The notes under the pieces: model-generated | Database searches by the model: none | Told to the model about the DNA's origin: nothing | Seen by the model: only the letters and a program-made list of their open reading frames with translations | Program-made: the position numbers and the translations under genes | Shown here: positions 15,852 to 25,090 of the stretch, one piece after another | Position numbering within the stretch: the stretch's first letter is position 1 | Layout: every line of letters begins with the position of its first letter | NCBI GenBank assembly: GCA_019136515.1 | Contig: JAGVUB010000018.1 | Location: 47,237 to 111,236, forward strand | DNA length: 64,000 nucleotides | Direction of reading: 5' to 3' | DNA from: Verrucomicrobiota bacterium | GTDB taxonomy: Bacteria; Verrucomicrobiota; Verrucomicrobiia; Opitutales; Opitutaceae

Positions 15852-16080
15852 GCGCAAGCAAGTGCACGCGCCGTCCCGCAGCCCGGCAAGGACCTTTTCC
15901 GGCGTTGAGCCCCGCCCGGGGGACAACCCACGGCGTACGCCCCCACGCCATCACCTGCGGCTGTCACAGGATACTTCTTGCGCCTCAACATTCAGAACGC
16001 TGCTCCCGCCTGGGAGCACCCCATCCATGCCCGATCTTCCTCCCCTCTCCCCAACCTCCGTTTCCGGTCCACGAAAGCTG

Positions 16081-16317
16081 ATGCCCCACGAACACATCAT
16101 CGCCGGCCTGCCAATCGCCTTGGTGCTCATCGGCGGCGCCATCGGTGGAGCCTGCGGCGGCTGCGCCTACAGTATCAATTCGGCGATCCTCAAGAATGAC
16201 TGGCCTCCATCGCATCGGTACCTCCTCACCACCCTCGTGAGCCTCGGCGCCGTCGTCATGTATTTCGGAATCGTCGTCGGATTGGCGCTGACCTTACCCG
16301 GCTTCTTCAAGAAATGA
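16081..16317 (+). CDS. Small two-helix membrane protein
   Basis: A 78-residue protein with two hydrophobic segments, about residues 6-30 ([20 protein letters not shown]) and 50-75 ([20 protein letters not shown]). No family is recognised. It begins MPHEH; the next gene downstream also begins MPHE, which supports the ATG at 16081, though an in-frame ATG at 16027 with a GGGAG upstream would add 18 residues. It ends 74 bases before the next gene, so the pair may be co-transcribed. Confidence 0.5.
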   Translation: MPHEHIIAGLPIALVLIGGAIGGACGGCAYSINSAILKNDWPPSHRYLLTTLVSLGAVVMYFGIVVGLALTLPGFFKK

Positions 16318-16391
16318 GAGGACTCGCTTGTCCCCACCCCTTCGCCTGCAAGCTCTGGCGCACCCCGCCCCCTGCCCCGCTGGACCATCGC

Positions 16392-16757
16392 ATGCCCCAC
16401 GAACTCCAAACCGCCCGACGTGCACGGCTCGAGGCGATCGCCCGTCGTGCGGCCGTGTGCGCCGTGGCGTCACGAGGCGGATCTCCGCTCACCCTCGCCG
16501 AAGCACGGGACCTGCGCATCCAGACGGCTAGTCCGACCTCGAGAGTTCTCCTTCTGCTCCTGAGTCTGCCCGTCATCGTGCTCGGAGTATGGCTGCTTTG
16601 CGCAGGAGAGCTGTTCGCGGGAGTGATCGTCGTCGTCGTCGGCCTCGCCGGCTGCGCGCTCGCCTATGGGGGGCGCAAACGCCCGCTCGACACCGTCCTC
16701 GGTGCCATCGACCTCGTTGACCTGCTCGGCTCGTTGGTCGACTCCGTCGACCTCTGA
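16392..16757 (+). CDS. Small membrane protein of unknown function
   Basis: A 121-residue protein. A charged N-terminal helix (MPHELQTARRARLEAIARRA) is followed by two hydrophobic segments near residues 52-92 (VLLLLLSLPVIVLGVWLL and LFAGVIVVVVGLAGCALAYG) and a short acidic tail. No family is recognised. An in-frame ATG at 16314 would add 26 Pro/Cys-rich residues; I prefer 16392 because of the shared MPHE start with its neighbour. Confidence 0.45.
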   Translation: MPHELQTARRARLEAIARRAAVCAVASRGGSPLTLAEARDLRIQTASPTSRVLLLLLSLPVIVLGVWLLCAGELFAGVIVVVVGLAGCALAYGGRKRPLDTVLGAIDLVDLLGSLVDSVDL

Positions 16758-16762
16758 TCGGT

Positions 16763-18010
16763 TCACTCGAACCGCAGCGCTTCGATCGGGTCGAGGCGGG
16801 CGGCTTTGCGGGCGGGATAGTAGCCAAATACCACGCCGATCCCGGCGCAGAACACCAGACCGATCACGATCCACAGCACCGGGACCGTGGCCTCGCCGGC
16901 CATGAACATCCCGAGCAGATTGCCGGCGCCGACGCCGAGGATGATCCCGGCCACGCCGCCGAGCAGGGAGATGACGATGGCCTCGAGCAGGAACTGCCGC
17001 AGGATCGCGCGCCGGCGCGCGCCGAGCGATTTGCGCACGCCGATCTCCTTGGTGCGTTCGGTCACGCTCACCAGCATGATGTTCATGATACCGACTCCGG
17101 CCGCGAGCAGAGCGAACAGGCTGATCACGAACGCGCCCGTCTTGATGATCCCGGTAGCGTTGTTGAACATCTCGATCAGCGAGTCGTTCGAGACGATGTC
17201 GAAGTCGTTCGGATCCTCCGGGTCGAGCCCGCGAGCGAGCCGCATCGCGCCAATGGCGTGGTTGAAGGTGTTGTCGAGCTCGGCCTGGCTGCGCGCCTGC
17301 ACGCTGATGCCGATCGAGCGCCCCGCACGGCCGTACACCGCCAGGAACCGCGTGATCGGCAGGACCACGATGTTGTCCTGGCTCTGGCCGAACATCGTGC
17401 CCTTCGCGACGAAGGTGCCGACAACGAGATAGGTCTGCCCGTCCATGCGGATGCGCTTGAGCAGCGGGTCCTCGCCCGGGAAGAGGCGCGCCACGAGATC
17501 CGCCCCCAGGACACAGACGGCGCGGCCGTAGGTGGTGTCCTCCTTGGTGAGGTTGCGTCCGCGGTCGATCTGGAAGTCCCGCACCGAGGTGAAATGCTCG
17601 TCGGTGCCGATGAGTGCGTTGTTCGGGTTGGTTTTCCGGTCGAGGTAGACCGCCTGCCGTCCGCCACGCCGGATCATCAGGCCGACCGTCGCCTTGGTGT
17701 CCTCCATCAGTTCCCGGAACCGCTCGGCCTGTTCGAGGGAGACATCGCGGCGATTCGTGAATTGGCCGTGGTGCCCGCCGCCCATGACCGCGGGATACTT
17801 CGAAATGACAAAGCTGTTCGCCCCAAGCACGTTCAGGTTCGACTCGATGGTCTTCTGGATGGTGGCGATCACGGTCATCACGCCGATCACGGAGAAGACA
17901 CCGATGGCGATGCCCGACATTGTGAGGAAGGAACGCAGCTTGTGAGCGCCGACAGCGGTCAGCGCCATGCGGACGATCTCGCTCAAGGGCATGCCGCCGG
18001 ACTTATTCAT
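16763..18010 (-). CDS. ABC transporter permease, MacB/FtsX type
   Basis: A 415-residue permease of the MacB superfamily. It has an N-terminal membrane helix (LRSFLTMSGIAIGVFSVIGV) and a large periplasmic domain. Three C-terminal helices carry GIMNIMLVSVTERTKEIGVRKS, the FtsX signature that contacts the ATPase, and it ends in DPIEALRFE, the usual terminus. It works with the second permease (18003-19253), the ATPase and the HlyD-type adaptor as a tripartite exporter. Its ATG overlaps the upstream permease stop by 8 bases, so the two permeases are translationally coupled and probably form a heterodimer. Confidence 0.92.
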   Translation of the reverse strand: MNKSGGMPLSEIVRMALTAVGAHKLRSFLTMSGIAIGVFSVIGVMTVIATIQKTIESNLNVLGANSFVISKYPAVMGGGHHGQFTNRRDVSLEQAERFRELMEDTKATVGLMIRRGGRQAVYLDRKTNPNNALIGTDEHFTSVRDFQIDRGRNLTKEDTTYGRAVCVLGADLVARLFPGEDPLLKRIRMDGQTYLVVGTFVAKGTMFGQSQDNIVVLPITRFLAVYGRAGRSIGISVQARSQAELDNTFNHAIGAMRLARGLDPEDPNDFDIVSNDSLIEMFNNATGIIKTGAFVISLFALLAAGVGIMNIMLVSVTERTKEIGVRKSLGARRRAILRQFLLEAIVISLLGGVAGIILGVGAGNLLGMFMAGEATVPVLWIVIGLVFCAGIGVVFGYYPARKAARLDPIEALRFE

Positions 18011-19253
18011 AACGCAATGCCTCCACGGGATCGAGACGGCTCGCCGACCAGGCCGGGGCGAATCCGGAAACCACGCCGACCACCGTCGAAGCGCCCATGG
18101 CAAAGAGCATCAGCAACGGGGAAAACGTCACCGGGAGCGCCGGCGCGGCCAGCTTCACCAGACCGGTGAGCAGCAGCGTGATCGCCAGCCCCACGCCACC
18201 ACCCGCCAGCGCAATCGATGCCGCCTCGACGAGGAACTGCAGCAGGATCGTGCGCCGCCGGGCGCCGAGGGCCTTGCGCGTGCCGATCTCGCGGGTGCGC
18301 TCCTTCACGCTCACGTAGGTGATGTTCATGATGCCGATCGCGCCCACGAAGAGCGCCAGACCGGTGATGCCGATGCCCGCGATCGCGAGACCGTTGCGGA
18401 TCGGATCGAGCTGTTTCTTCACGCTGTCCTGGGTGTTGACCTCGAAATCCTCGGGCCGCTCCGGCGGCACCTGACGGATGCGGCGCATCAGGCCGATCAG
18501 CTCCCAACGCGCTTCCTCGGCGCGGGCGAGGTCGACCTGCACGCGGATCTCGGCGCCCTCCGAATGCCTGGTGAACAGCCGGCGCAGGGCGGGCAGCGGG
18601 ATCGAGACATTCGAATCCCAGCTCCACATGCCCAAAAACGACCCTTGCCGTTCCATGACGCCCACCACGGTGAAGTTCTGGCCCTGAAGGCGGATCTGCT
18701 GACCGAGCGGGGATTGGTTCGGGAAAAGCGCCTTCGCGACATCAAAACCGAGCACAACGACATTCCGCCCGGCGCGCGATTCCGCCTCGTTGAAAAACCG
18801 GCCTTCCTTCACCTCCGCCTTCGACATGCGCGGCAACTCGGAGGTGGTGCCGAGGGTGTAGATGCCGTTGAGGGAATAGTCGCCGTGGTAGATCTTGGTG
18901 AAGACCGAGTCGGCCGGCACGGCCAGCTTCAACGCCGTGCCCGGCGTGCGCGCGATGTACTCGTTGATCTGGTCCGCGTACTCGGTGCGGATCTTCTGCC
19001 GGTTGCGGAAATTCCACCAGTCCTCGACGTCGCGCCACGGCCATTTGGTGACGTAGAGGACATCGTCGCCGATGATCGCGAGGCTGTTGTTGACGCCCTT
19101 GTCGATGCCGCCGATGGCCGTGCCCATGAGGGTGACGGCCACGATGCCGATGATCACACCCAGCGCCGTGAGGAAGGAGCGCGTGCGATTCGCCCGGATC
19201 TGCTGGGCAGCAATCCGGATGGACTCGGTGAGCTCGAAGAGGAGGCGCTTCAC
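18003..19253 (-). CDS. ABC transporter permease, MacB/FtsX type
   Basis: A 416-residue MacB-like permease. A first helix (RTRSFLTALGVIIGIVAVTL) is followed by a periplasmic domain of about 240 residues. The last three helices include GIMNITYVSVKERTREIGTR, and the protein ends in DPVEALRYE. The open frame runs on upstream without a real start. The GTG at 19251-19253 (VKRLLFELTESIRIA) is the best start and lies directly against the inner end of a heptamer repeat array (19254-19288). Upstream sequence, including any original ribosome site, seems to have been replaced by that array. It overlaps the downstream permease by 8 bases. Confidence 0.88.
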   Translation of the reverse strand: MKRLLFELTESIRIAAQQIRANRTRSFLTALGVIIGIVAVTLMGTAIGGIDKGVNNSLAIIGDDVLYVTKWPWRDVEDWWNFRNRQKIRTEYADQINEYIARTPGTALKLAVPADSVFTKIYHGDYSLNGIYTLGTTSELPRMSKAEVKEGRFFNEAESRAGRNVVVLGFDVAKALFPNQSPLGQQIRLQGQNFTVVGVMERQGSFLGMWSWDSNVSIPLPALRRLFTRHSEGAEIRVQVDLARAEEARWELIGLMRRIRQVPPERPEDFEVNTQDSVKKQLDPIRNGLAIAGIGITGLALFVGAIGIMNITYVSVKERTREIGTRKALGARRRTILLQFLVEAASIALAGGGVGLAITLLLTGLVKLAAPALPVTFSPLLMLFAMGASTVVGVVSGFAPAWSASRLDPVEALRYE

Positions 19254-19288
19254 GATTTGCGACTTTCGATTGCCGATTTGCGATTGGC
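19254..19288 (-). repeat. Left heptamer array, inverted partner of 19736-19770
   Basis: Five 7-base units on the plus strand: gatttgc, gactttc, gattgcc, gatttgc, gattggc. Read on the minus strand it matches the array at 19734-19767 at 30 of 34 positions. It touches the start codon of the permease gene on its left side. A short GC hairpin (GGCGC-AA-GCGCC, 19286-19297) follows. Confidence 0.85.
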
Positions 19289-19341
19289 GCAAGCGCCGGA
19301 GCGACACGAGGGGCGTGGCAAAACTGGGTAAGCAGCGACGT

Positions 19342-19722
19342 TCATCGTTTGCGCGGTACGGACGAGGGCTTGGAGTGTGCGCGAGCGGTGATTCGGGAGG
19401 CCGCGAGCATCTTGGTGAGTGCGACGGCCTCATCGTGAAGTCCGGCGATTCGCTCCGTCGGCAACAGTCCGTGCTCGGTGATCAGCTCAAGCCACCATGC
19501 CGACTCGTCGGCCTCCTCCTCCGCGATGCCCAGCTTGGCGACAAATTCCGGCACCGAGCGGGCGCGACACGCCTCGCGATAGTTGGCCCCGACCGAGGTT
19601 CCCGACCGGGCCAACTGATTGCCGAGCACGTCCGCACTCCGCTTGCGCGGCAGCGCATCCACCAGCTTCAAGATCCGCAGGGCGAATTGCTTCGTTCGGT
19701 CCTTGAACTCGTCTTCGGTCAC
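19342..19722 (-). CDS. Four-helix-bundle protein (23S rRNA IVS-like family)
   Basis: A 126-residue protein of the four-helix-bundle family related to proteins of 23S rRNA intervening sequences. The diagnostic motif run is FKDRTKQFALRILKLVDALP, then GNQLARSGTSVGANYREA and AKLGIAEEEADESAWWLEL. The function of the family is unknown; relatives occur as stand-alone genes scattered in many genomes and one group accompanies diversity-generating retroelements. The GTG at 19720-19722 gives the typical start. It lies inside the efflux operon, between two inverted heptamer arrays that touch the ATPase stop and the permease start. This looks like an inserted unit rather than a native member of the operon. 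Confidence 0.88.
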   Translation of the reverse strand: MTEDEFKDRTKQFALRILKLVDALPRKRSADVLGNQLARSGTSVGANYREACRARSVPEFVAKLGIAEEEADESAWWLELITEHGLLPTERIAGLHDEAVALTKMLAASRITARAHSKPSSVPRKR

Positions 19723-19735
19723 GGTGGTTCCCTCC

Positions 19736-19770
19736 AATCGAAAATCGGCAATCGAAAATTGGAAATCAGG
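19736..19770 (+). repeat. Right heptamer array, inverted partner of 19254-19288
   Basis: Five 7-base units: aatcgaa, aatcggc, aatcgaa, aattgga, aatcagg. The stop codon of the ATPase gene (19766-19768 on the minus strand) lies in the last unit. Together with the left array it forms a 34-bp inverted repeat flanking the four-helix-bundle gene. Confidence 0.85.
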
Positions 19771-20512
19771 CGGCGGCCGCCGCCTTGTCGCTTTCGACCA
19801 CGCCGTCGCGCAGACGCACGATGCGGCGGGCGTGGCGGGCGATGTCCTCCTCGTGGGTGACGAGGACGATGGTGTTGCCGCGTTCGTAGAGGACCTCGAG
19901 CAGAGCCATGATTTCGTCACCGGTTTTCGAGTCCAAGTTGCCGGTCGGCTCGTCGGCGAGGATGATCGAGGGATTGTTCACCAGCGCGCGGGCGATGGCC
20001 ACGCGCTGCCGCTGGCCGCCGGAGAGCTCGTTGGGCTTGTGGTGCATGCGTTCGCCCAGGCCCACGGCGCGCAGCGCCTGCTCGGCGCGCTCGCGGCGCA
20101 GCGACGCCGGCACCCCGGCATAGATCAGGGGCAACTCCACGTTGCGCAGCGCGTCGCTGCGCGGGAGGAGATTGAAGGTCTGGAAGACGAAGCCGATCTC
20201 GCGGTTGCGGATGTCGGCCAGCTCGTCGTCGTCCATGTGTGCGACGTTGCCGCCGTTGAAGAAATAGTCGCCGGCGGTCGGCGTATCCAGGCAGCCGACC
20301 ATGTTCATCATCGTCGATTTGCCGCTGCCGGAAGGGCCCATGATCGCGAGGTACTCGTTGCGGTGGATCTTCAGGTCGACCCCGCGCAGGGCGTGGATCG
20401 TCTGGTCGCCCATCTTGTAGACCTTGGTGATGCCGCGGATCTCGATGACCAGCTGTCCGGGCGGTCGTAGCAGGCGGGGCGCCGCCGAGGGTTGGGAAAC
20501 AATGGCACTCAT
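19766..20512 (-). CDS. ABC transporter ATPase, MacB/LolD type
   Basis: A 248-residue ATPase with Walker [10 protein letters not shown] (residues 59-67), signature [15 protein letters not shown], Walker [14 protein letters not shown] and the switch His in [18 protein letters not shown] after Walker B is typical of MacB and LolD ATPases. It energises the two FtsX-type permeases downstream, with the adaptor gene 14 bases upstream. The frame is open far upstream; MSAIVSQ at 20510-20512 is the natural start. The C-terminal SDKAAAAA runs into the heptamer array, so the original terminus may have been altered by the insertion. Confidence 0.93.
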   Translation of the reverse strand: MSAIVSQPSAAPRLLRPPGQLVIEIRGITKVYKMGDQTIHALRGVDLKIHRNEYLAIMGPSGSGKSTMMNMVGCLDTPTAGDYFFNGGNVAHMDDDELADIRNREIGFVFQTFNLLPRSDALRNVELPLIYAGVPASLRRERAEQALRAVGLGERMHHKPNELSGGQRQRVAIARALVNNPSIILADEPTGNLDSKTGDEIMALLEVLYERGNTIVLVTHEEDIARHARRIVRLRDGVVESDKAAAAA

Positions 20513-20526
20513 GCGCGGCGGCGGGC

Positions 20527-21960
20527 TCAGGGTTTCTTCGGCTCGTCCTTGGACTCCGGCTTGGCGGTGTCGGACTTCGCCTCGGGCTTTTTCTCTCCGG
20601 GCTTGCCGCCCTTCTTCGCCGGCTGGACCGTGATCGCGCTGCCGTCCTTCAGGGTCTGCGTCACCGCGCGATAGGGACCGGTGATCACCTCGTCGCCCTC
20701 CTTCAGGCCGCTGATGATCTGGGTGTGGGTGTTGTCCATCAGGCCGGTCGTGACTTTGCGCAGCTCGGCCTTCGCACCGGACCGGAGGAACACGATCCGT
20801 TGCAGGTTCTCGCGATCGAGGCGCTCCTGTTCGCGGCGCTGCGCGTCGTTGACGGCGGTGGCCGCGCCTTCGTTCTGGCCCTGGGCGGCCTCGGCGGCGC
20901 GCTGTTTCTGCACCTCCTCGGTCGTGCGGTTGTCGTCCTTGGTGCGCACCACCACGCATTGGCTGGGCACGGCGACGACATCGGTGGCCGTCTGCGTCAC
21001 GATGTCGGCGGTGGCGCTCATGCCGGGGCGCAGGCGCACCCCCGGCTCGTTCACGCTGATGCGTACTTCAAAGTTGGTCACCTCGTCGGCCGAGCCCGAA
21101 CCGGAGGTGCGGGCGGTGTTGGCGATCTCGCGCACAGAACCGACCAGCTCGCGGCCTTGGAAGGCGTCGACGCGCACGCGGGCCAGGTCGCCGATCTTCA
21201 CGTTGATCACGTCGTTCTCGTTCACGTTCACGCGGACCTCCATCTTCTCGAGGTCGGCGACGCGCATGATCTCGGTGCCCGCAAAGCTGCCGGTGGCGAC
21301 GACGCGCTCGCCGAGCTTGCTGTTGAGCACGCTCACCGTGCCGTCGCGGGGAGCGAGGATCGTGGTCTTCGAAAGGTAGTCCTCGGCCTGGCGCAGACCA
21401 CTTTCGGCGCGGAGGAGGTTGGCGCGGGCGGCCTCCACGTTGGCCTGCGCCACGCGCAGGGCCGAACGACTGGAGTTGAAATCGGTATCCGAGATCAGGC
21501 CGCGCTCGCGCAGCGAGTCGATCTGGTTGAAGTCGAGCTGGGCCTTTTCGGCCTGCGCCTCGCTCTGGAGGACCGCGGCCTTGGAGGCCGCGACCGACGC
21601 CTGGCTCTGCTCGACCTGCGCCTTGTAGTAATCGGGTTTGATGCGGGCGAGCAGGTCGCCCTGTTTCACGAGCTGCCCTTCGACGATCGGCAGCTCGATG
21701 ATCTCGCCGGCCACCTCGCCCGAGATCTTCACTTCCACCTCGGGTTGCACCCGGCCCGTGGCGGAGACGAGCTGGGTGATCGTCTTGATCACCGCCTTCT
21801 CGGTCGTGACGGAGGTGGCCCGCTCGCCTCGCCCCTTCATCGCCGCGGCTACACAGATGAGGATGAACGCGACGCAGCCTCCGAGGATCCAGTAGAGCTT
21901 CTTGCGGCTCTTTTTCGGCTTAACCGTGGGCGGGCGGAGCGGGGATTCGTTTTGGGACAT
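20527..21960 (-). CDS. Periplasmic adaptor subunit, MacA/HlyD type
   Basis: A 477-residue membrane-fusion protein. A membrane anchor near residues 18-38 ([20 protein letters not shown]) is followed by a lipoyl-like half ([20 protein letters not shown]). Then come a long helical hairpin rich in Ala/Gln (residues about 85-175), the second lipoyl half ([20 protein letters not shown]) and beta-barrel domains. Near residues 330-370 there is a Gln/Ala/Arg-rich insert. The tail is Lys/Glu-rich. It should link the inner-membrane MacB-like complex to an outer-membrane channel, which is not encoded here. The ATG at 21958-21960 (MSQNES) is chosen over upstream in-frame starts. It heads the efflux operon. 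Confidence 0.9.
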   Translation of the reverse strand: MSQNESPLRPPTVKPKKSRKKLYWILGGCVAFILICVAAAMKGRGERATSVTTEKAVIKTITQLVSATGRVQPEVEVKISGEVAGEIIELPIVEGQLVKQGDLLARIKPDYYKAQVEQSQASVAASKAAVLQSEAQAEKAQLDFNQIDSLRERGLISDTDFNSSRSALRVAQANVEAARANLLRAESGLRQAEDYLSKTTILAPRDGTVSVLNSKLGERVVATGSFAGTEIMRVADLEKMEVRVNVNENDVINVKIGDLARVRVDAFQGRELVGSVREIANTARTSGSGSADEVTNFEVRISVNEPGVRLRPGMSATADIVTQTATDVVAVPSQCVVVRTKDDNRTTEEVQKQRAAEAAQGQNEGAATAVNDAQRREQERLDRENLQRIVFLRSGAKAELRKVTTGLMDNTHTQIISGLKEGDEVITGPYRAVTQTLKDGSAITVQPAKKGGKPGEKKPEAKSDTAKPESKDEPKKP

Positions 21961-22081
21961 GGCGCGAATTGGTCCCGGGTGGAATGCCCGCCCGCACACG
22001 CGATGTCAAAGGCGCTCACCTCGGCGGTTGACCAGCCTGACGACCGGCGAGGTGAAGGGACGAGCGGTGGGACCGGCGGCA

Positions 22082-22138
22082 CGGCATGGTGCTTCAGTAG
22101 CGCTTGGGGCTCCAGCCCCATGCCTTTGCACCATGCCG
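22082..22138. repeat. Nested palindrome between slyD and the adaptor gene
   Basis: An outer 11-bp perfect arm (CGGCATGGTGC at 22082-22092 and GCACCATGCCG at 22128-22138) encloses a second perfect hairpin (TGGGGCT-CC-AGCCCCA, 22105-22120). It fills the gap between the slyD stop and the adaptor start, both on the minus strand. It could stop slyD transcripts or be a REP-like dispersed element; there is no T-run. Confidence 0.65.
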
Positions 22139-22188
22139 CAACGCTCCGGTTCGCGGTGGCCCCGCAGCCGCGAATCACGAACTGGCAA

Positions 22189-22800
22189 TCAATGCTTGCC
22201 GCCGCAACCGCAGCCGCCGTGCCCGTGCTCGTGCCCGTGGTCATGGTCGTGGCCATGGCCGCCGCAGCAGTCGTCGTGCGTCTGGCCATCGCTGTGATCG
22301 TGCCGGCCGCAGCAACCCTCGCCATGCTCGTGGTGATGGTGACCGCCGTGGCCATGCACGTGACCGTGATCGAGTTCCTCCTCGGTCGCCGCGCGGACGT
22401 TGAGCACCTCCACATCGAACACCAGGTCCTGGCCCGCGAGCGGATGGTTGCCGTCCAGGGTGACCTCGTCGCCCTCGATGGCGGCGACGGTGACGATGGC
22501 CGCGTGGCGATCGCCGTCGGTCTGGAACATGTCGCCAATGTTGAGATTCTCGACCGGCAGGCGGTTGCGGGCGACCTTGCGGATCAGCTCCGGGTCGCGT
22601 TGACCATAGGCCTTCTCGGCCGCGACCATGATCACGCGCTTGGTGCCGGCCGGCAGGCCCGCGAGCGCCTCCTCCAGCCCATCGATGATCTGCCCCGAAC
22701 CTTCGAGATACATGATCGGCTCGCCGCCGATGGAGGCGTCGAGCAGCTGGCCCTGCTGGTTACGGAGCGAGTAGTGGAAGGAGATGACGGAGCGGGACAT
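22189..22800 (-). CDS. slyD: FKBP-type peptidyl-prolyl isomerase, SlyD
   Basis: A 203-residue SlyD. The FKBP core (SVISFHYSLRNQQGQLLDAS, YLEGSGQIIDGLEEALAG) carries the insert-in-flap domain with the EKAYGQRD loop. The C-terminal tail of about 60 residues is extremely rich in His, Gly, Asp and Cys (for example HGHGGHHHHEHGEGCCGRHD). In the family such a tail binds nickel, zinc and other metals. The protein is a cytoplasmic folding helper and metal carrier, often linked to hydrogenase nickel delivery. No hydrogenase is encoded here. The ATG at 22798-22800 is the family start. It lies between the efflux operon and the DUF3857 array on the same strand. Confidence 0.95.
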   Translation of the reverse strand: MSRSVISFHYSLRNQQGQLLDASIGGEPIMYLEGSGQIIDGLEEALAGLPAGTKRVIMVAAEKAYGQRDPELIRKVARNRLPVENLNIGDMFQTDGDRHAAIVTVAAIEGDEVTLDGNHPLAGQDLVFDVEVLNVRAATEEELDHGHVHGHGGHHHHEHGEGCCGRHDHSDGQTHDDCCGGHGHDHDHGHEHGHGGCGCGGKH

Positions 22801-22942
22801 GACGGTGGGAGTTGGTGGCGGCGGAGCCGGACCGAGTGTCCGGTTGCCCGCCGTGCGCCAGGTAGGCCCGCAGGTTCAGCGGTGCCGCCGAGCGAGCGCA
22901 AGCCCGATCAGGAGGTGTCGCCGGCTCAAATGCTTCGCAGTC

Positions 22943-25090
22943 TCAGTTCGGCAGTTCGCTCACCACCTTGAGACAGATGGCGTGGGCGTCAGCATTCTGA
23001 AATGCCTCGAAGAGGCGCTTTACCAAAGGATAGGCCTCGGCGCGGAATGTCGTGATGCCATTGCCGCCCAACACAAAATCGCGCCGGTACGTCAGCACTC
23101 GGCTGCGGCGGTCGAACTGGATGCGGTAGCTTGCCCCGAGCGCCTTCCCGCCATCGCCCACCACGGCCGGCGCACTGGGGTTATCCAGTTCGAAGCCGTC
23201 CGGCAGCACAATCTCCACGTCGTCATGTTCCTGCCACGCGTAGGGAAACTGGATCGGATACTTTCGTTGCGAATCAACGAACAACGCCGGCTGACCGCTC
23301 GCGAAATACGACGGGGCGAACACAAGCCGCGCTCCGCTGCGCTCAGCAAAGCCGCGGACAACGACCCGATACCGCACTGCCAACGGCAGCTGACGGCTGT
23401 GCAGGTTTGCATAGGAGAGCGCCTCGACCTCCGCCCCGGGCTGACGTTTGAAAAGTGCCGCACGGAAATCGGCAGCGGCCTTCGACTCGTCTTGCCGCCA
23501 ATAGCGTTCCTTCCGTTCCACCGCCAGGTGTCCGGTGTAGGTCTCTTCGACTTCGCCCTGCAGCGTCCCGTCCGGCAGGAGCGTGAAACGGCCTTTCCTC
23601 TGCACCTGGGAGGACTCAGCCGGCCCGATCGGAAGTCGTATGAACTCGCCTTTCTTGCTGTCGCACCGGAACGCCGAGGCCCCCTCGCACCGCCAATCGA
23701 TCATGCCATACGGGACCAGATAGTCGCCCGGCGAAAAACAGCGCCATACCCCGCCGACCTCGACTCCCACAGTGCGCAGCCCCAGAAAGGGAGAACCGTA
23801 CGGAGTCTGGATGCGGGTCAGCAGAGACTTCGGGGCATAGGCCCAAAGCTGCACGCGATACCCGGCGGCGCGGGCCAGCGCGGCAAACAACAGCGTGTTC
23901 TCGTTAGGCCCGCCGGCGCGGGTCTCCAACACATCATGCGCGGAAGACAGCGGCCGGCCGTAGCCACGCCGCTGCCACTGCTGGGTCTCCTTGAGCGGAG
24001 CCTGTTTGGCTGCAAGGGCCTCGGCCGACTCATCCCACCTGAAGTTGATTATCTCATTCTGGCAGAAATCGTACAACCGCCGGAGCTTCTCGTCGTCGGT
24101 CTTCGCTCCTTGCAGCAGTTCGGCGCACCTGGCTTTGATCGCAGGATCCGGGGTCGTGCTTTTCGCAAACCGCTCGGCCATATAGGTGCTCCACATCGCC
24201 CACTGGGCTTCGCTGTTTCCTTCGGGATGGATCTGCATCGCAGACAACCAGACGCGATGATCCAGCAGCGCCGGCATGAGCTTCTCGGGCTCGAACGCCG
24301 GGAGATTGCGCATCACGACATCGCCGCCATCCGGCCGGTATTTCACCTCGGCATCGGGGCAGTTGGCCCAAGAGATGAAGACCCGCGGGGTGCGAGCACT
24401 CCCCACTGTCGCGCGAAACTCGCTGCCCACATGATTAAAGTACGAGAATCGGAACTCGCGCACCGGCATCAGCTCTTGGGGAAAGATCGCCGGGATCGAA
24501 GTCATCGCGTAGAAGCTCCGCTGGTGTTTCTTGTCCTTGATCGTTCGTAACCGAAATTCGAAGATGTCGCCAGCGTTCGCTGTGGGAAGCGCGAATCTCA
24601 GGCGCCGCACAGGGACGCCATTCGCCCCGATAACCTCGCCCCTGCCGATCTCATCCTCGGACAACTCGCGGGAGGTTCCGTCGGGGTGCAGCACACGCGC
24701 CGCGACATCGCTCACATCCTGTCCCTCCGGGCAGGTCGCCTCAATCATCCCGAAGCGTGCCGCCCCAGCCGCAGAGTAGATCTTTGCCCGGAAGAAGCGC
24801 TCGGTCTCCATCTGGGCCGGCTCGATCATGTCCATCGGCCGCCCTCCCGCCATGAGATTGCCGCGCTCTTCCATCCTATACGTCGACAACAGAACCTCCG
24901 CGTCGCTCCCGGGAAACGCCGGCGACTCCGTCGCCGCCAGATCCGCCGGGGCGATCGCCTCCCACTGCGCGGCCCGCGCACCGGTCGGTTCCACCAAAAT
25001 ACCGAGAAGAAGCAGGAGCGGGACGGCAACGCGGCAAAGGCGTGCGAGGCTACATTTGGGTGAAGTTGGATATACGATGCGGCGACACAT
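22943..25090 (-). CDS. Exported DUF3857/transglutaminase-fold protein, catalytically degenerate (copy A)
   Basis: A 715-residue protein with a signal peptide (RVAVPLLLLLGILVEPTGARA). It has an N-terminal beta-rich DUF3857 domain (about residues 40-300), a transglutaminase-like core (about 310-480) and a C-terminal beta domain with a second DUF3857-like segment. The position of the catalytic Cys is Pro395 (GGPNENTLLFAALARAAG). The His and Asp positions are also replaced (LRTVGVEVGG and CFSPGDYLVPYG). I infer a binding or scaffolding role rather than catalysis. It is the last of six tandem paralogues and has its own conserved upstream box at 25185-25223. Unlike copies C and E it has no active partner downstream; slyD follows. 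The ATG at 25088-25090 is chosen for the signal peptide. Confidence 0.82.
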   Translation of the reverse strand: MCRRIVYPTSPKCSLARLCRVAVPLLLLLGILVEPTGARAAQWEAIAPADLAATESPAFPGSDAEVLLSTYRMEERGNLMAGGRPMDMIEPAQMETERFFRAKIYSAAGAARFGMIEATCPEGQDVSDVAARVLHPDGTSRELSEDEIGRGEVIGANGVPVRRLRFALPTANAGDIFEFRLRTIKDKKHQRSFYAMTSIPAIFPQELMPVREFRFSYFNHVGSEFRATVGSARTPRVFISWANCPDAEVKYRPDGGDVVMRNLPAFEPEKLMPALLDHRVWLSAMQIHPEGNSEAQWAMWSTYMAERFAKSTTPDPAIKARCAELLQGAKTDDEKLRRLYDFCQNEIINFRWDESAEALAAKQAPLKETQQWQRRGYGRPLSSAHDVLETRAGGPNENTLLFAALARAAGYRVQLWAYAPKSLLTRIQTPYGSPFLGLRTVGVEVGGVWRCFSPGDYLVPYGMIDWRCEGASAFRCDSKKGEFIRLPIGPAESSQVQRKGRFTLLPDGTLQGEVEETYTGHLAVERKERYWRQDESKAAADFRAALFKRQPGAEVEALSYANLHSRQLPLAVRYRVVVRGFAERSGARLVFAPSYFASGQPALFVDSQRKYPIQFPYAWQEHDDVEIVLPDGFELDNPSAPAVVGDGGKALGASYRIQFDRRSRVLTYRRDFVLGGNGITTFRAEAYPLVKRLFEAFQNADAHAICLKVVSELPN

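Noticed and set aside
15852..16026. Possible glycine riboswitch before gcvT
   Set aside because: I found none of the conserved paired cores or loop sequences on the minus strand.
22189..22380. His/Gly-rich repeat DNA as a separate repeat element
   Set aside because: It encodes the normal metal-binding tail of SlyD.
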